A stretch of 64,000 bases of DNA from Sphingobacterium haloxyli (GTDB lineage Bacteria; Bacteroidota; Bacteroidia; Sphingobacteriales; Sphingobacteriaceae): the NCBI RefSeq assembly GCF_002980525.1, contig NZ_PVBQ01000012.1, forward strand, positions 62,001 through 126,000. Reading direction: 5' to 3'. Position 1 is the first letter of the stretch, and each line of letters starts with the position of its first letter. The notes below the pieces were generated by a model that was given only the letters and a program-made list of their open reading frames with translations, was not told the DNA's origin and made no database searches. Shown here one piece after another: positions 9,206 through 17,811 of this stretch. The position numbers were made by a program, and so were the translations under genes.

Positions 9206-10579
9206 ATGGAAGAATTAGAATTGCAGATAGAGCTTATTGAAAAGTGGATTGACTCCGGTGATATCTCCCAACTGCAAGATTTTCTAAACGAGCAGAACAT
9301 CTCAGATGTCGAAGAATTAATCGACGGACTTCCAGAGCATGCAGCCCTATTTATAGAGACTCTCAATATAAACCGAGCTGTCCGCGTTTTTGGTATATTG
9401 GATTTTCCGACCCAAGAGCGGATATTCAAAAAGTTGTCAGCCAGTAAGGCTCGTGAGCTAATCAACGAGATGCCTCCAGATGACCGTACGTCTTTCTTTA
9501 GCGAGTTAAAGGGCGATGTGGTAAAGCAACTGATTATTCTGCTATCTCCAGATGAGCGAAAAGAAGCCTTGTCCCTGCTCGGATATCCGGAAGATAGTGT
9601 GGGCCGATTGATGACACCGGATTATATCACGGTAAAACCCCATTGGAATATTACTCGAGTGTTGGAGCACGTGCGGCGTTATGGTAACGCGTCTGAGACG
9701 ATTGATGTGCTATATGTTATTGATGGTGAAGGGCGTTTGATGGATGACATCCGTATTCGGGATATTCTTATTTCAGATCTGGAGACAAAAGTCGAGGATC
9801 TAATCGATAATCGCTTAATATCACTGCATGCTGACGATCCACAGGAGGAAGCAGTCAATGTGTTCCGGATGAATAACAGAGTTGCTCTTCCTGTCGTGGA
9901 TGAGCAGGATATTATGCTGGGAATTGTAACGATAGATGACATCCTCTGGGTAGCCAACGAAGAATATACGGAGGATATGCAACGTATCGGGGGTACCGAA
10001 GCATTAGATGAACCTTATTTGGATGTGTCAATATTCCATCTCGTCAAGAAACGGGGAGGATGGTTGATCGTACTCTTTCTTGGACAGCTCCTAACTTTTA
10101 ATGTGCTGGAGCATTATGAAGATCGGCTCTCCACCATTCTGGTCTTGTTAATGCCCGTTATCATGTCAAGTGGGGGGAATAGTGGTTCTCAAGCGTCTAC
10201 ATTGATTATCCAAGCAATGGCGATGGGGGAGGTCACTTTAAGAGATTGGTGGCGCGTCATGCGTCGGGAAATTTTTTCTGGACTCTTTTTGGGACTTATT
10301 TTGGGTACACTCGGTTTTGCCCGGATTTCTGTCCACCAAGCTTTCAGCGGTGCTTACGGTGATATCTGGGTATTATATGCTTTAGCAATAGCGTTTTCCT
10401 TGGTTGGTGTTGTGATGTGGGGATCATTAATTGGCGCGATGCTGCCATTTGTGTTAAGGCGGTTCGGTGCCGATCCTGCAAGTTCATCAGCGCCATTTGT
10501 ATCGACATTAGTGGATGTTACGGGGTTAATCATTTATTTCACGATTGCTACTGTTATACTCGGCGACGTTATCTTTTAA
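9206..10579 (+). CDS. mgtE: Magnesium transporter MgtE
   Basis: Homodimeric Mg2+ channel of the inner membrane. The protein (457 residues) has the expected order: an N-terminal helical superfamily domain (about 1-130, with EMPPDDRTSFF), two CBS domains (about 135-255, including VIDGEGRLMDDIRIRDIL and IVTIDDILWVANEE) that sense cytosolic Mg2+, and five membrane helices to the C-terminus. The pore motif region is LLMPVIMSSGGNSGSQAS. An AGGAG sequence lies a few bases before the ATG, unusual for this genome type. Monocistronic. Confidence 0.96.
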   Translation: MEELELQIELIEKWIDSGDISQLQDFLNEQNISDVEELIDGLPEHAALFIETLNINRAVRVFGILDFPTQERIFKKLSASKARELINEMPPDDRTSFFSELKGDVVKQLIILLSPDERKEALSLLGYPEDSVGRLMTPDYITVKPHWNITRVLEHVRRYGNASETIDVLYVIDGEGRLMDDIRIRDILISDLETKVEDLIDNRLISLHADDPQEEAVNVFRMNNRVALPVVDEQDIMLGIVTIDDILWVANEEYTEDMQRIGGTEALDEPYLDVSIFHLVKKRGGWLIVLFLGQLLTFNVLEHYEDRLSTILVLLMPVIMSSGGNSGSQASTLIIQAMAMGEVTLRDWWRVMRREIFSGLFLGLILGTLGFARISVHQAFSGAYGDIWVLYALAIAFSLVGVVMWGSLIGAMLPFVLRRFGADPASSSAPFVSTLVDVTGLIIYFTIATVILGDVIF

Positions 10580-10744
10580 AAAATCTTCTTGGATGTGAGT
10601 GAGTTGTGTTTTTATCGCTTAAAATATTTGCAGAGTTCAGCGAAACTTCCGATAATTGCACCACAGACGGGAACGATGCTACTTTAAAGCTGATTTTAGC
10701 GGATGGAGATCGCGGAGTATCCTGTACATTAAAAGACTAATAAT

Positions 10745-10818
10745 TCCTCAGTAGCTCAGCAGGTTAGAGCATCTGACTGTTAATCAGAGGGTCGCTGGTT
10801 CGAGCCCAGCCTGAGGAG
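10745..10818 (+). tRNA. tRNA-Asn (anticodon GTT), copy 1
   Basis: Acceptor arms TCCTCAG and CTGAGGA pair fully. The anticodon loop is CTGTTAA between TCTGA/TCAGA, giving anticodon GTT. The T arm reads GCTGG-TTCGAGC-CCAGC. It is 74 nt with G as discriminator and no encoded CCA (the next bases are CAA). A terminator follows at once. Confidence 0.97.
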
Positions 10819-10820
10819 CA

Positions 10821-10849
10821 AAGCCACGGATACCGTGGCTTTTTTATTT
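10821..10849 (+). terminator. Intrinsic terminator of tRNA-Asn copy 1
   Basis: AGCCACGG (10822-10829) and CCGTGGCT (10833-10840) form an 8-bp stem with a 3-nt loop followed by TTTTTATTT. Confidence 0.9.
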
Positions 10850-10874
10850 GAGTCAAATAATTTTTTTTATTTTT

Positions 10875-10905
10875 TTTGAATATTAGAAACGAAGGTGTAT
10901 CTTTG
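10875..10905 (+). promoter_or_regulatory. Consensus Bacteroidota promoter for tRNA-Asn copy 2
   Basis: TTTG (10875-10878), 19 bases, then TATCTTTG (10898-10905), an exact match to TTTG-N19..21-TAnnTTTG. It lies 46 bases before the mature tRNA, so the two tRNA-Asn genes are transcribed independently. Confidence 0.8.
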
Positions 10906-10951
10906 TGTCACTTTAGAAAAGCGGGTAGAACTGCACGCTAAAGTGGGAAAT

Positions 10952-11025
10952 TCCTGAATAGCTCAGCAGGTTAGAGCATCTGACTGTTAATCAGAGGGTC
11001 GCTGGTTCGAGCCCAGCTTCAGGAG
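10952..11025 (+). tRNA. tRNA-Asn (anticodon GTT), copy 2
   Basis: Same body as copy 1 (identical D arm, anticodon arm and T arm), but with compensated changes in the acceptor stem: TCCTGAA pairs with TTCAGGA. It is 74 nt, discriminator G, CCA not encoded. The compensated stem shows that both copies are under selection. Confidence 0.97.
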
Positions 11026-11034
11026 CAAAATAGA

Positions 11035-11070
11035 AGCCATTTTTCGATAAGAAAAATGGCTTTTTCGTTT
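11035..11070 (+). terminator. Intrinsic terminator of tRNA-Asn copy 2
   Basis: AGCCATTTTTC (11035-11045) pairs with GAAAAATGGCT (11051-11061), loop GATAA, then a T-run. Confidence 0.9.
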
Positions 11071-11102
11071 TAAGTATAGCATGTGCTGGATAATAAGACG
11101 GG

Positions 11103-11133
11103 TTGTTATTTCTAATGCATTCTTATACCTTTG
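11103..11133 (+). promoter_or_regulatory. Promoter of the PfkB-family kinase gene
   Basis: TTG (11103-11105), 20 bases, then TACCTTTG (11126-11133) fit the Bacteroidota consensus. The element overlaps a possible upstream TTG start at 11131, which argues for the downstream ATG as the true start. Confidence 0.7.
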
Positions 11134-11163
11134 TATCGTTATTGCGGACCTATTAGTAAAAAA

Positions 11164-12090
11164 ATGAATATGAGTTTAGTAATCGTAGGTACGGTGGCTT
11201 TTGATGCCATTGAAACACCTTTCGGAAAAACCGATAAAATTGTGGGGGGTGCGGCTACGTTCGCGGGGCTAGCGGCATCCTACCTATACAATAAAGTGAA
11301 ATTAGTTTCTGTCATCGGAGAAGATTTTGGGTGCGAAAATTTGGATATCCTCAAATCGAAAGGTATCGATATAGACGGCGTGGAGATAGTGGAAGGAGGC
11401 AAATCTTTTTTTTGGTCCGGGAAGTATCACAACGATATGAATAGCAGGGACACATTGACGACCGAGTTGAACGTTTTGGCGGATTTCGACCCCAAACTCC
11501 CTGATTCTTATCAAGACTGCGACTACTTGTTGTTGGGCAATTTAACCCCCCAGGTACAGATGACCGTCTTAAACCGTTTGCAAAAAAAACCGAAATTGGT
11601 CGTGTTGGATACGATGAACTTTTGGATGGACGTAGCGTTGGAAGACCTGAAAGCGGTGCTGAAAAAAATTGACGTTTTGACTATCAACGATGCTGAAGCG
11701 CGTCAACTTTCTGGCGAATACTCATTGGTAAAAGCGGCTCGGATTATTATGGAAATGGGGCCCAAATACCTCATTATTAAAAAAGGAGAACATGGGGCTT
11801 TGTTGTTCGGTGAAGAGCAAACATTTTCTGCTCCCGCGTTGCCGCTATCCGACGTCTTTGACCCGACGGGGGCAGGTGATGCGTTTGCTGGTGGTTTTAT
11901 AGGGTATATGGCAAAAGTGAAATCGATTAATTTCACCAATATGAAAAATGCGGTTATTTACGGCTCGGCGTTAGCTTCTTTCTGTGTAGAAAAGTTCGGT
12001 ACCGAACAATTACAACAATTGTCGACAAATGATATTCGTGATCGAATCCAGCGGTTTATTACACTGTCTAGATTTGAATTGATTAACTGA
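11164..12090 (+). CDS. PfkB-family sugar/nucleoside kinase
   Basis: Ribokinase-fold ATP-dependent kinase of about 308 residues; the exact substrate cannot be read from sequence. The N-terminal substrate region has VGTVAFDAIETPFG and GGAATFAGLAASYL. The C-terminal signature FDPTGAGDAFAGGFIGYM contains the anion hole and the catalytic aspartate of GAGD. The frame is open from a TTG at 11131, but the promoter -7 box covers that codon, so I place the start at ATG 11164 (11170, MSLVIVG, is equally possible). It ends at a strong shared terminator against the convergent sigma gene. Such proteins are often labelled adenosine or fructose kinase; I would not go that far. Confidence 0.88.
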   Translation: MNMSLVIVGTVAFDAIETPFGKTDKIVGGAATFAGLAASYLYNKVKLVSVIGEDFGCENLDILKSKGIDIDGVEIVEGGKSFFWSGKYHNDMNSRDTLTTELNVLADFDPKLPDSYQDCDYLLLGNLTPQVQMTVLNRLQKKPKLVVLDTMNFWMDVALEDLKAVLKKIDVLTINDAEARQLSGEYSLVKAARIIMEMGPKYLIIKKGEHGALLFGEEQTFSAPALPLSDVFDPTGAGDAFAGGFIGYMAKVKSINFTNMKNAVIYGSALASFCVEKFGTEQLQQLSTNDIRDRIQRFITLSRFELIN

Positions 12091-12094
12091 AGAT

Positions 12095-12138
12095 AATATC
12101 TATGAAAAATGCCCAACCGGGCATTTTTCATAGATATT
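12095..12138 (+). terminator. 44-bp perfect inverted repeat acting as bidirectional terminator
   Basis: Arms 12095-12114 and 12119-12138 are perfectly complementary over 20 bp with the 4-nt loop AACC. The core AAAAATGCCC/GGGCATTTTT has an A-tract on one side and a T-tract on the other, the form of a terminator working in both directions. The right arm enters the TAA stop of the convergent sigma gene. Confidence 0.9.
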
Positions 12139-12649
12139 AATAACTGAATTTATAGGTATTCAGTGTTTTTTTCATAACCTTGCGCGCCACGTGGATACGT
12201 GTTTTTACTGTCCCTATTGGTATATTTAGATGATCGGATATTTCGTGATACTTATAGCCTTCAAAATACATAGAGAAGGGAATGTAGTAATCCTCTGACA
12301 AGCTAGACAGTGCATGATTGATATCTTCCATAACGAATTTATTTTCGCCTCTATTCTTTGTTGCGGAAACAACGAGGTTTGCGCTAGTGATTTCCTCCTC
12401 TTTCGTAATAAAAGAATTTGTTTTTACAACGCGCCGGTAATTATTAATAAATGTGTTTTTCATGATGGTGTACAACCAGCCTTTTAGATTGGTGCCTTCT
12501 TTGAAATTCTTAAAATAAGTAACGGCCTTCAAAAGAGTATCTTGCACTAAATCATTGGCATCATCCTGGTCCCTAGTGAAATTTCTTGCGTACGCTTTTA
12601 GTGATTCTGATTGTCGAATGACCAAAGTGTTGAATTCTATTCTGTTCAT
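12137..12649 (-). CDS. ECF-family RNA polymerase sigma factor (sigma-70 regions 2 and 4)
   Basis: 170-residue sigma factor. Region 2 is seen as DDANDLVQDTLLKAVTYF with the -10 recognition helix GWLYTIMKNTFINNYRR. Region 4 is the helix-turn-helix EGYKYHEISDHLNIPIGTVKTRIHVARKVM. No anti-sigma factor or TonB receptor gene adjoins it, unlike the sigma gene at 47.8 kb, so the regulon cannot be guessed from context. A 273-bp non-coding region upstream, after murB, should hold its promoter. Its stop codon lies within the terminator palindrome shared with the sugar kinase gene. Confidence 0.93.
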   Translation of the reverse strand: MNRIEFNTLVIRQSESLKAYARNFTRDQDDANDLVQDTLLKAVTYFKNFKEGTNLKGWLYTIMKNTFINNYRRVVKTNSFITKEEEITSANLVVSATKNRGENKFVMEDINHALSSLSEDYYIPFSMYFEGYKYHEISDHLNIPIGTVKTRIHVARKVMKKTLNTYKFSY

Positions 12650-12922
12650 ATTAGACTGGATTAAAAAGTTTACACTACACTAAATGAACATACTTTCGTT
12701 CAATTAGCTATTTAAGGTGTATTTCATTTGCATGAACTACGGTTGCATTCCAGATTATGCAAAGGGCGTGCTAAACTTTTTGCTTGTCGTTAAGTCTAAA
12801 TGAATCTTGTATTAAATTTAATCGCAAAGAAATAGTTTTCTAAAAAATAACTCTTTAAGAGCCAATTGAATAAGGGGGTGTCTTTGTTTTTCACAATGTG
12901 AATCCACAATTGTTGAAAACTA

Positions 12923-13939
12923 TTACAAAATATTTACTTCTCGTTCTAGCTTAAGTCCAAATCTTTTATACACATCGTTCATTATTTTAGACGATATCGT
13001 GTAGATTTCTGAACCACTCGCATTACCTAAATTGGTGATTACCAATGCTTGATTTTTCCAGACGGCTACATTTCCCTCTATTTTTCCTTTCCAACCACAG
13101 GCTTCTATCAGCCAGCCTGCGGCGAGTTTGACGTGATCTTCGTCGACCGTATAAAAAATAATATCAGGGTATTTTTTTTGCAGTTCTTTAAGTGTTATAA
13201 TGGGAATAACTGGGTTTTTAAAGAAACTGCCCGCATTACCAATAGTAGACGGGTCCGGTAGTTTTTCCACCCGAATGTGCGACACCACGTCGGCGATATC
13301 TTTTATAGTAGGGGAAGATATACCTTTTTTCTGTAATTCCATGGTGATGGCACCATAGGAGCTGTTGATTTTATGGTGTAAGTACAGTTTGTAAGTAACC
13401 GAGGTGATGATGAAGCGTCCCTTGTATCTTGATTTAAATATACTGTCGCGGTACGTGAATTGACAATCTTTGTTATGGAAAGTGATAAATTCCCCGGAAG
13501 TGGTGTCAAAGGCTCGGCAGGAATAAAATACGTTCATGAGTTCTGCCCCGTAAGCGCCAATATTTTGAATAGGAGATGCTCCAACAGTTCCTGGTATGAG
13601 GGCCATGTTTTCCACGCCTCCGAAGTCGTGTTCGACGCAGTATTGGACGAAATCGTCCCAGACCTCGCCTCCTTTCGCGGTTATATAAATAAAATTACCC
13701 TCAATAAAGTGTGTGATGCCTTTGTTTTCAATATGTAGGATCAGGCCATTGTAGTCTTTGGTGAATAACACATTGCTGCCGCCACCCAGTACGAAGAAGT
13801 CGCTAGAAAAGACGCCCTCTTTAAATAAAATAGGTAGTTGGTCTTCATGCGCTATATTTAAAAAAGCTTTACAGAAAGCCTCAACGCCAAATGTATTATA
13901 TGTCTTTAGTGATATATGATGTTGGATAGAATTTGTCAT
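12923..13939 (-). CDS. murB: UDP-N-acetylenolpyruvoylglucosamine reductase
   Basis: FAD-dependent cytoplasmic enzyme that completes UDP-N-acetylmuramic acid for peptidoglycan. FAD-binding residues are in LGGGSNVLFT and IPGTVGASPIQNIGAYG. The catalytic serine lies in GNAGSFFKNP, and the C-terminal block is AAGWLIEACGWKG. At 338 residues with the tyrosine-loop segment (CQFTYRDSIFK) it belongs to the E. coli-like type I. It is away from other mur genes. Its start is divergent from the TetR gene, 108 bases apart, with a 10-bp inverted repeat between them. Confidence 0.96.
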   Translation of the reverse strand: MTNSIQHHISLKTYNTFGVEAFCKAFLNIAHEDQLPILFKEGVFSSDFFVLGGGSNVLFTKDYNGLILHIENKGITHFIEGNFIYITAKGGEVWDDFVQYCVEHDFGGVENMALIPGTVGASPIQNIGAYGAELMNVFYSCRAFDTTSGEFITFHNKDCQFTYRDSIFKSRYKGRFIITSVTYKLYLHHKINSSYGAITMELQKKGISSPTIKDIADVVSHIRVEKLPDPSTIGNAGSFFKNPVIPIITLKELQKKYPDIIFYTVDEDHVKLAAGWLIEACGWKGKIEGNVAVWKNQALVITNLGNASGSEIYTISSKIMNDVYKRFGLKLEREVNIL

Positions 13940-13965
13940 TTTTATCGTAAACGTCTTAACTTGAC

Positions 13966-13996
13966 TAATTCTTTTAAAAAATCAAAAAAAGAATTA
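13966..13996. promoter_or_regulatory. Inverted repeat, possible TetR operator
   Basis: TAATTCTTTT (13966-13975) and AAAAGAATTA (13987-13996) form a perfect 10-bp inverted repeat with an 11-bp spacer in the divergent murB-tetR intergenic region. TetR regulators often bind such repeats beside their own gene. A/T-richness lowers the weight of the match. Confidence 0.4.
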
Positions 13997-14047
13997 ACTT
14001 TATATGTTGCTGTAAAGATAACATAGTATTTAAATAATTAAAATGGT

Positions 14048-14662
14048 ATGTCCAAGAATGTTGATGTAAAGAGAGCGAAAATACTTGATGTTGCAAAGCG
14101 GCGTTTCGCACACTTCGGAATGGCAAAGACCACCATGGCGGAAATAGCCAAGGATCTTTCCTTTTCTAAAGCTCTGTTGTATTATTATTTTCCGGATAAG
14201 CATAGTCTTTATACCGCGGTCTTAGAACACGTGGTAAATGAAATGCTTAACAGGGTAGAGGTTTATATGAGGAAGGCTTTGGGCGTGGAGGACATTCTAT
14301 TATATGCTGTCGAGAGTCGAATGACGATTATGCGTGAAAATTATAATCTATTTGAATATTCTTCCTCCCAATTTATTCAAAACCCAGGGGAAATGGGAAA
14401 AAATATCGGCCCTTTTTTTGAACGTATCCGCGATCAGTATAGTCGGATTTTGAAAAAAGGTGTCGAAAATAAGGAGATCGAAGTAGACGATTTTAATGAG
14501 ACTGCTGAACTTTTGCTCTTTTCTTTGATGGGTATGCGCGTTGGGATCCTAAGTAAAGACTTAAATGACTGTTTGTTTCCTACACCCGATGAATTCGATC
14601 TTATTTTGACTAAACAACAGAAAATGGTTAAGATTTTCCTTCGAGGTTTGCGTAGCATCTAG
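14048..14662 (+). CDS. TetR/AcrR-family transcriptional regulator
   Basis: 204-residue one-component regulator. The N-terminal DNA-binding domain (about residues 8-60) is typical: ILDVAKRRFAHFGMAKTTMAEIAKDLSFSKALLYYYFPDKHSLY. The rest is helical and should bind an unknown ligand. The ATG at 14048 is preferred over one at 14043, which is out of frame. Its 3' end overlaps the convergent YpdA-type gene by 35 bases, so transcription of one can interfere with the other. Possible targets are itself and the nearby flavoprotein/FUSC pair, but that is only inferred from position. Confidence 0.9.
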   Translation: MSKNVDVKRAKILDVAKRRFAHFGMAKTTMAEIAKDLSFSKALLYYYFPDKHSLYTAVLEHVVNEMLNRVEVYMRKALGVEDILLYAVESRMTIMRENYNLFEYSSSQFIQNPGEMGKNIGPFFERIRDQYSRILKKGVENKEIEVDDFNETAELLLFSLMGMRVGILSKDLNDCLFPTPDEFDLILTKQQKMVKIFLRGLRSI

Positions 14663-15629
14663 ACATCCTTTTTAAAATATGTTGTATAATAATGTCAGCA
14701 TGAACTCTAGAATTTTCTATAAACCAAAGGTGTGTGTTAAGACCGCCGCACACGACGCCGGCTAGGTAGATTCCGGTTACGTTGGTTTCCATAGTTTGAG
14801 GATTATGGGTTGGAATCATAGGGGCGGTATGCGGTACATCAATGCCAATTTTTCGCAAGAAATCGAAATTTGGACGGTAACCTGTAAGGGCTAAGACAAA
14901 ATCGTTTTCGAATTCAATAGTTCCGTTAGGCGTCGATATAATGATGGATTTCTCTTTTATTTCGGTAACCTGACTTAGGTAGTATATATCAATTTCGCCT
15001 AGCGCAATTCTGTTTTCTATATCGGGACGTACCCAATATTTTACACGAGGGCCTATCTCTGGCCCCCGAACCACCATGGTTACTTTTGCACCTTTTCTAT
15101 AGGTTTCTAATGCAGCATCCACGGAAGAGTTGCTTGCTCCTACAACAACAACGTGCTGATTAACAAAGAAATGAGGGTCTCTGTAGTAGTGAGAAACTTT
15201 TGGAAGATCCTCTCCAGGAACATTCAGCGACATGGGTATATCATAGAAACCTGTGGCAACCACGACAAATTGAGCTATATACTGCCTTTTAGTCGTGATG
15301 ACAATAGACAACTCACCATCTTTTTGTATCTCCAATACTTCTTCGAAGAGACGCGTATTCAAATCGAATTTTCCATTGATACGTCGGTAATACTCCAATG
15401 CTTCTGCTCGCTTTGGCTTGGGTAATGTCGTCACAAAAGGTGTATCTCCGATTTCCAGTCGCTCCGAGGATGAAAAAAAGGTCATATTCAGCGGATAGTT
15501 ATATAGCGAGTTTACCAAGCAACCCTTTTCTAGGACGATATATGATAAACCTGCTTTCTGAGCGGCGATACCGCAAGCCAATCCAATAGGGCCAGCACCT
15601 ATTACTAGTACGTCAAAATAATTATCCAT
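14628..15629 (-). CDS. YpdA-like FAD/NAD(P)-dependent thiol-disulfide oxidoreductase
   Basis: 333-residue flavoprotein of the thioredoxin reductase-like fold. The FAD site is VIGAGPIGLACGIAAQKAG near the N-terminus and the NAD(P)H site VVVGASNSSVDAALE about residues 160-175. FVLALTGYRPNFDFL and IYLAGVVCGG mark the C-terminal FAD part. There is no CxxC redox pair as in thioredoxin reductase, which fits the YpdA group (bacillithiol disulfide reductase in Firmicutes). Whether this organism makes bacillithiol cannot be seen here. The start overlaps the end of the FUSC gene by 8 bases, so the two form one operon. Confidence 0.82.
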   Translation of the reverse strand: MDNYFDVLVIGAGPIGLACGIAAQKAGLSYIVLEKGCLVNSLYNYPLNMTFFSSSERLEIGDTPFVTTLPKPKRAEALEYYRRINGKFDLNTRLFEEVLEIQKDGELSIVITTKRQYIAQFVVVATGFYDIPMSLNVPGEDLPKVSHYYRDPHFFVNQHVVVVGASNSSVDAALETYRKGAKVTMVVRGPEIGPRVKYWVRPDIENRIALGEIDIYYLSQVTEIKEKSIIISTPNGTIEFENDFVLALTGYRPNFDFLRKIGIDVPHTAPMIPTHNPQTMETNVTGIYLAGVVCGGLNTHLWFIENSRVHADIIIQHILKRMSRCYANLEGKS

Positions 15630-17811
15630 TCGTTAAGTCTACTCTTTCGTCAGGCTCGAGTTCTGCTACGCGATTTACAAGCTCCTGTGTGATTTTGTGT
15701 AAATCTCCTGAAATTTTGCTTAAAAACTGTAATTGCTCTGTAATTAATTTACTTTCCTCACTTTCCTGCGTCACGCTGTTGAGATTCGGGAATTCTCCTT
15801 TAGGCTCAAATGCTTCTTCGTCGTCATTGGGGGGAATTAGTAGAATAGCTTTATTGAGTTCGGAAAGTGCCTTCTTGAGCAGTTTAACATGTTCCGCATG
15901 GTAAGAGCTTATATCTGCCTGGTTCACTTGCGTCAGCAGGTTCGCTGAATGTGACGAAAGGACGTGATCAAGGATGACAAACCTATTGACCTCTTTTGTA
16001 TATTTTTGTCGCCATTTGGGTTCTGTTAACATGCGCTGGAAAGTGGAGCCCATATTGGCAGACGCGATGTACACTTCCTTTCGGGCAAGTTTGTAATCCG
16101 TGACCGTCAGCTCGTTGCCTGATAAGATCTGAACCGCTTGCGAGAGGTATCTATAGTTCGCAATCAGTAAACCGCGTACATTGTCGCGGAATTGTGCGTT
16201 TTCCCAATTGGGAAAGATGATATAACTTGACAAAAATGCTATTGCTCCTCCTAAAAAGGTGTCAATGACGCGTTCCGCTACCATTTCTAACGTGTTCGTG
16301 CCATGAAAACTTAGCATAATTAACACATAAGGTGTGATGAACATTACAGCAACAATATAGTTAATACGGAACATGCTATACCCCGCAAGGAAAAAGCATA
16401 TTAATAATACAAAACGGGTATTTACATCTGCAATGAAAAAAATGACCGCAGCTCCGATAATTCCACCCACCAATGTTCCAATAAGACGTTGCAAGTTTCT
16501 TTCTTGTGTAAGTCCAAAGCCGGGTTTCAGAATCACCATAATTGTCAGCAGGGTCCAATAGATACCATTCGCGCTGAAATCAACTAAATTTAACACAAGA
16601 TAGGTTCCTGAGAGCACAATAGCCAAACGTAATGCATGGCGAAACATAGACGATGCTAAACTAAGGTTACTTCTGAACTTCTTCCAGTCGATTTGATCTC
16701 GCGTTACGAATTGCGACGCGGAATCAATCTCTTCTTTCGGAATACCTGATCCAAAATTGGAGGAACTGTAGCTGTATATATTTTCTAAGTATGTGATGAT
16801 GCTGCGGATATTAATAACTACTTTCTTAAGTGGGATTGTATTGACGCCTTTTTTATCGAGTTCCTCTATGGCGTCACGTAAACGATTAATATCGTTTTCA
16901 AAAGTATAGGTGGGTTTAGGCATCTTGTTGGCATTGATAGCGTAGGCTATATTGTCCAACTCACTGGTCACTTTCAATATTACATGTTTGAAACGTATAA
17001 GTACGCCGTACTGACCATAAGTCGATTTAATGATGTTGTAGTCGTACTGTGTCGTCATGCTCTGCTCGAAAAGATCGACTATATCCGCAAAGACAAGCGT
17101 GAGATAACGACCGATTTTGGTTGTATCCTTAATAGAACGTTTGCTTTGGAAAAGAATATCCCGAACAGATTCCTGATGTTTGTTTACTTCAACTTGTTTG
17201 TCAATCAATTTGAGGTAGGTACTGTCTATATCAACATTAGGGTCGTAAAAATTTGCTTTCAGCCGGATATAGTCAGCCACATAACGTATGGACTCAGAAA
17301 GTTCTTGTTGCGCGATGCGATACGGGCGTATCTGTACGAGCGACATGCTAATGAACATATACCATAGCCCCCCAATAACGATCAGAAATAAATGAAGCCA
17401 ATTATTTTCTGCCGTTAACTCATGCTGTACATTAAAAAGCATTAAGAGTGTGCACATAGCACCCACAGTTGCGGCACGAGCGTTGAAAACAGCAAACATA
17501 GCGAAAAAGAAGCTCAACACCGCGATCACGACAGTAGTCAAGGCTACCGAAAAATTGACATGGACGATAGTCAGATAAGTCAACATGCCTATACCCACCG
17601 TAGACAGCATGCCTAAACGACGATGAGAGGGAGCTCCAGGAGTATCGGAAAGTCCAACCAGTAAAGCACCAAATGAGATTAACGTACCTTCATGAAGGTA
17701 ACCCAAGTAAATACATACCAATAACGGAATGATACATCCGAGTGTGAATTTCAGTCCTTCCGCAAAATACTGGCTGTAGAAGAAATGACTAATTTCCTTC
17801 GTCCTTTCCAT
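15622..17811 (-). CDS. FUSC-family (YccS/YhfK-like) membrane protein
   Basis: 729-residue inner membrane protein. Two groups of membrane helices are seen (about residues 20-165 and 395-535), each followed by a soluble helical region. This is the two-halves plan of the FUSC/aromatic acid exporter-like group. The C-terminal tail is acidic and coiled-coil-like (LNSVTQESEESKLITEQLQF). Its substrate is unknown; relatives are thought to export aromatic acids or toxic compounds. It is cotranscribed with the downstream YpdA-like gene through an 8-base overlap. On the upstream side it is divergent from ppc. Confidence 0.85.
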   Translation of the reverse strand: MERTKEISHFFYSQYFAEGLKFTLGCIIPLLVCIYLGYLHEGTLISFGALLVGLSDTPGAPSHRRLGMLSTVGIGMLTYLTIVHVNFSVALTTVVIAVLSFFFAMFAVFNARAATVGAMCTLLMLFNVQHELTAENNWLHLFLIVIGGLWYMFISMSLVQIRPYRIAQQELSESIRYVADYIRLKANFYDPNVDIDSTYLKLIDKQVEVNKHQESVRDILFQSKRSIKDTTKIGRYLTLVFADIVDLFEQSMTTQYDYNIIKSTYGQYGVLIRFKHVILKVTSELDNIAYAINANKMPKPTYTFENDINRLRDAIEELDKKGVNTIPLKKVVINIRSIITYLENIYSYSSSNFGSGIPKEEIDSASQFVTRDQIDWKKFRSNLSLASSMFRHALRLAIVLSGTYLVLNLVDFSANGIYWTLLTIMVILKPGFGLTQERNLQRLIGTLVGGIIGAAVIFFIADVNTRFVLLICFFLAGYSMFRINYIVAVMFITPYVLIMLSFHGTNTLEMVAERVIDTFLGGAIAFLSSYIIFPNWENAQFRDNVRGLLIANYRYLSQAVQILSGNELTVTDYKLARKEVYIASANMGSTFQRMLTEPKWRQKYTKEVNRFVILDHVLSSHSANLLTQVNQADISSYHAEHVKLLKKALSELNKAILLIPPNDDEEAFEPKGEFPNLNSVTQESEESKLITEQLQFLSKISGDLHKITQELVNRVAELEPDERVDLTNG

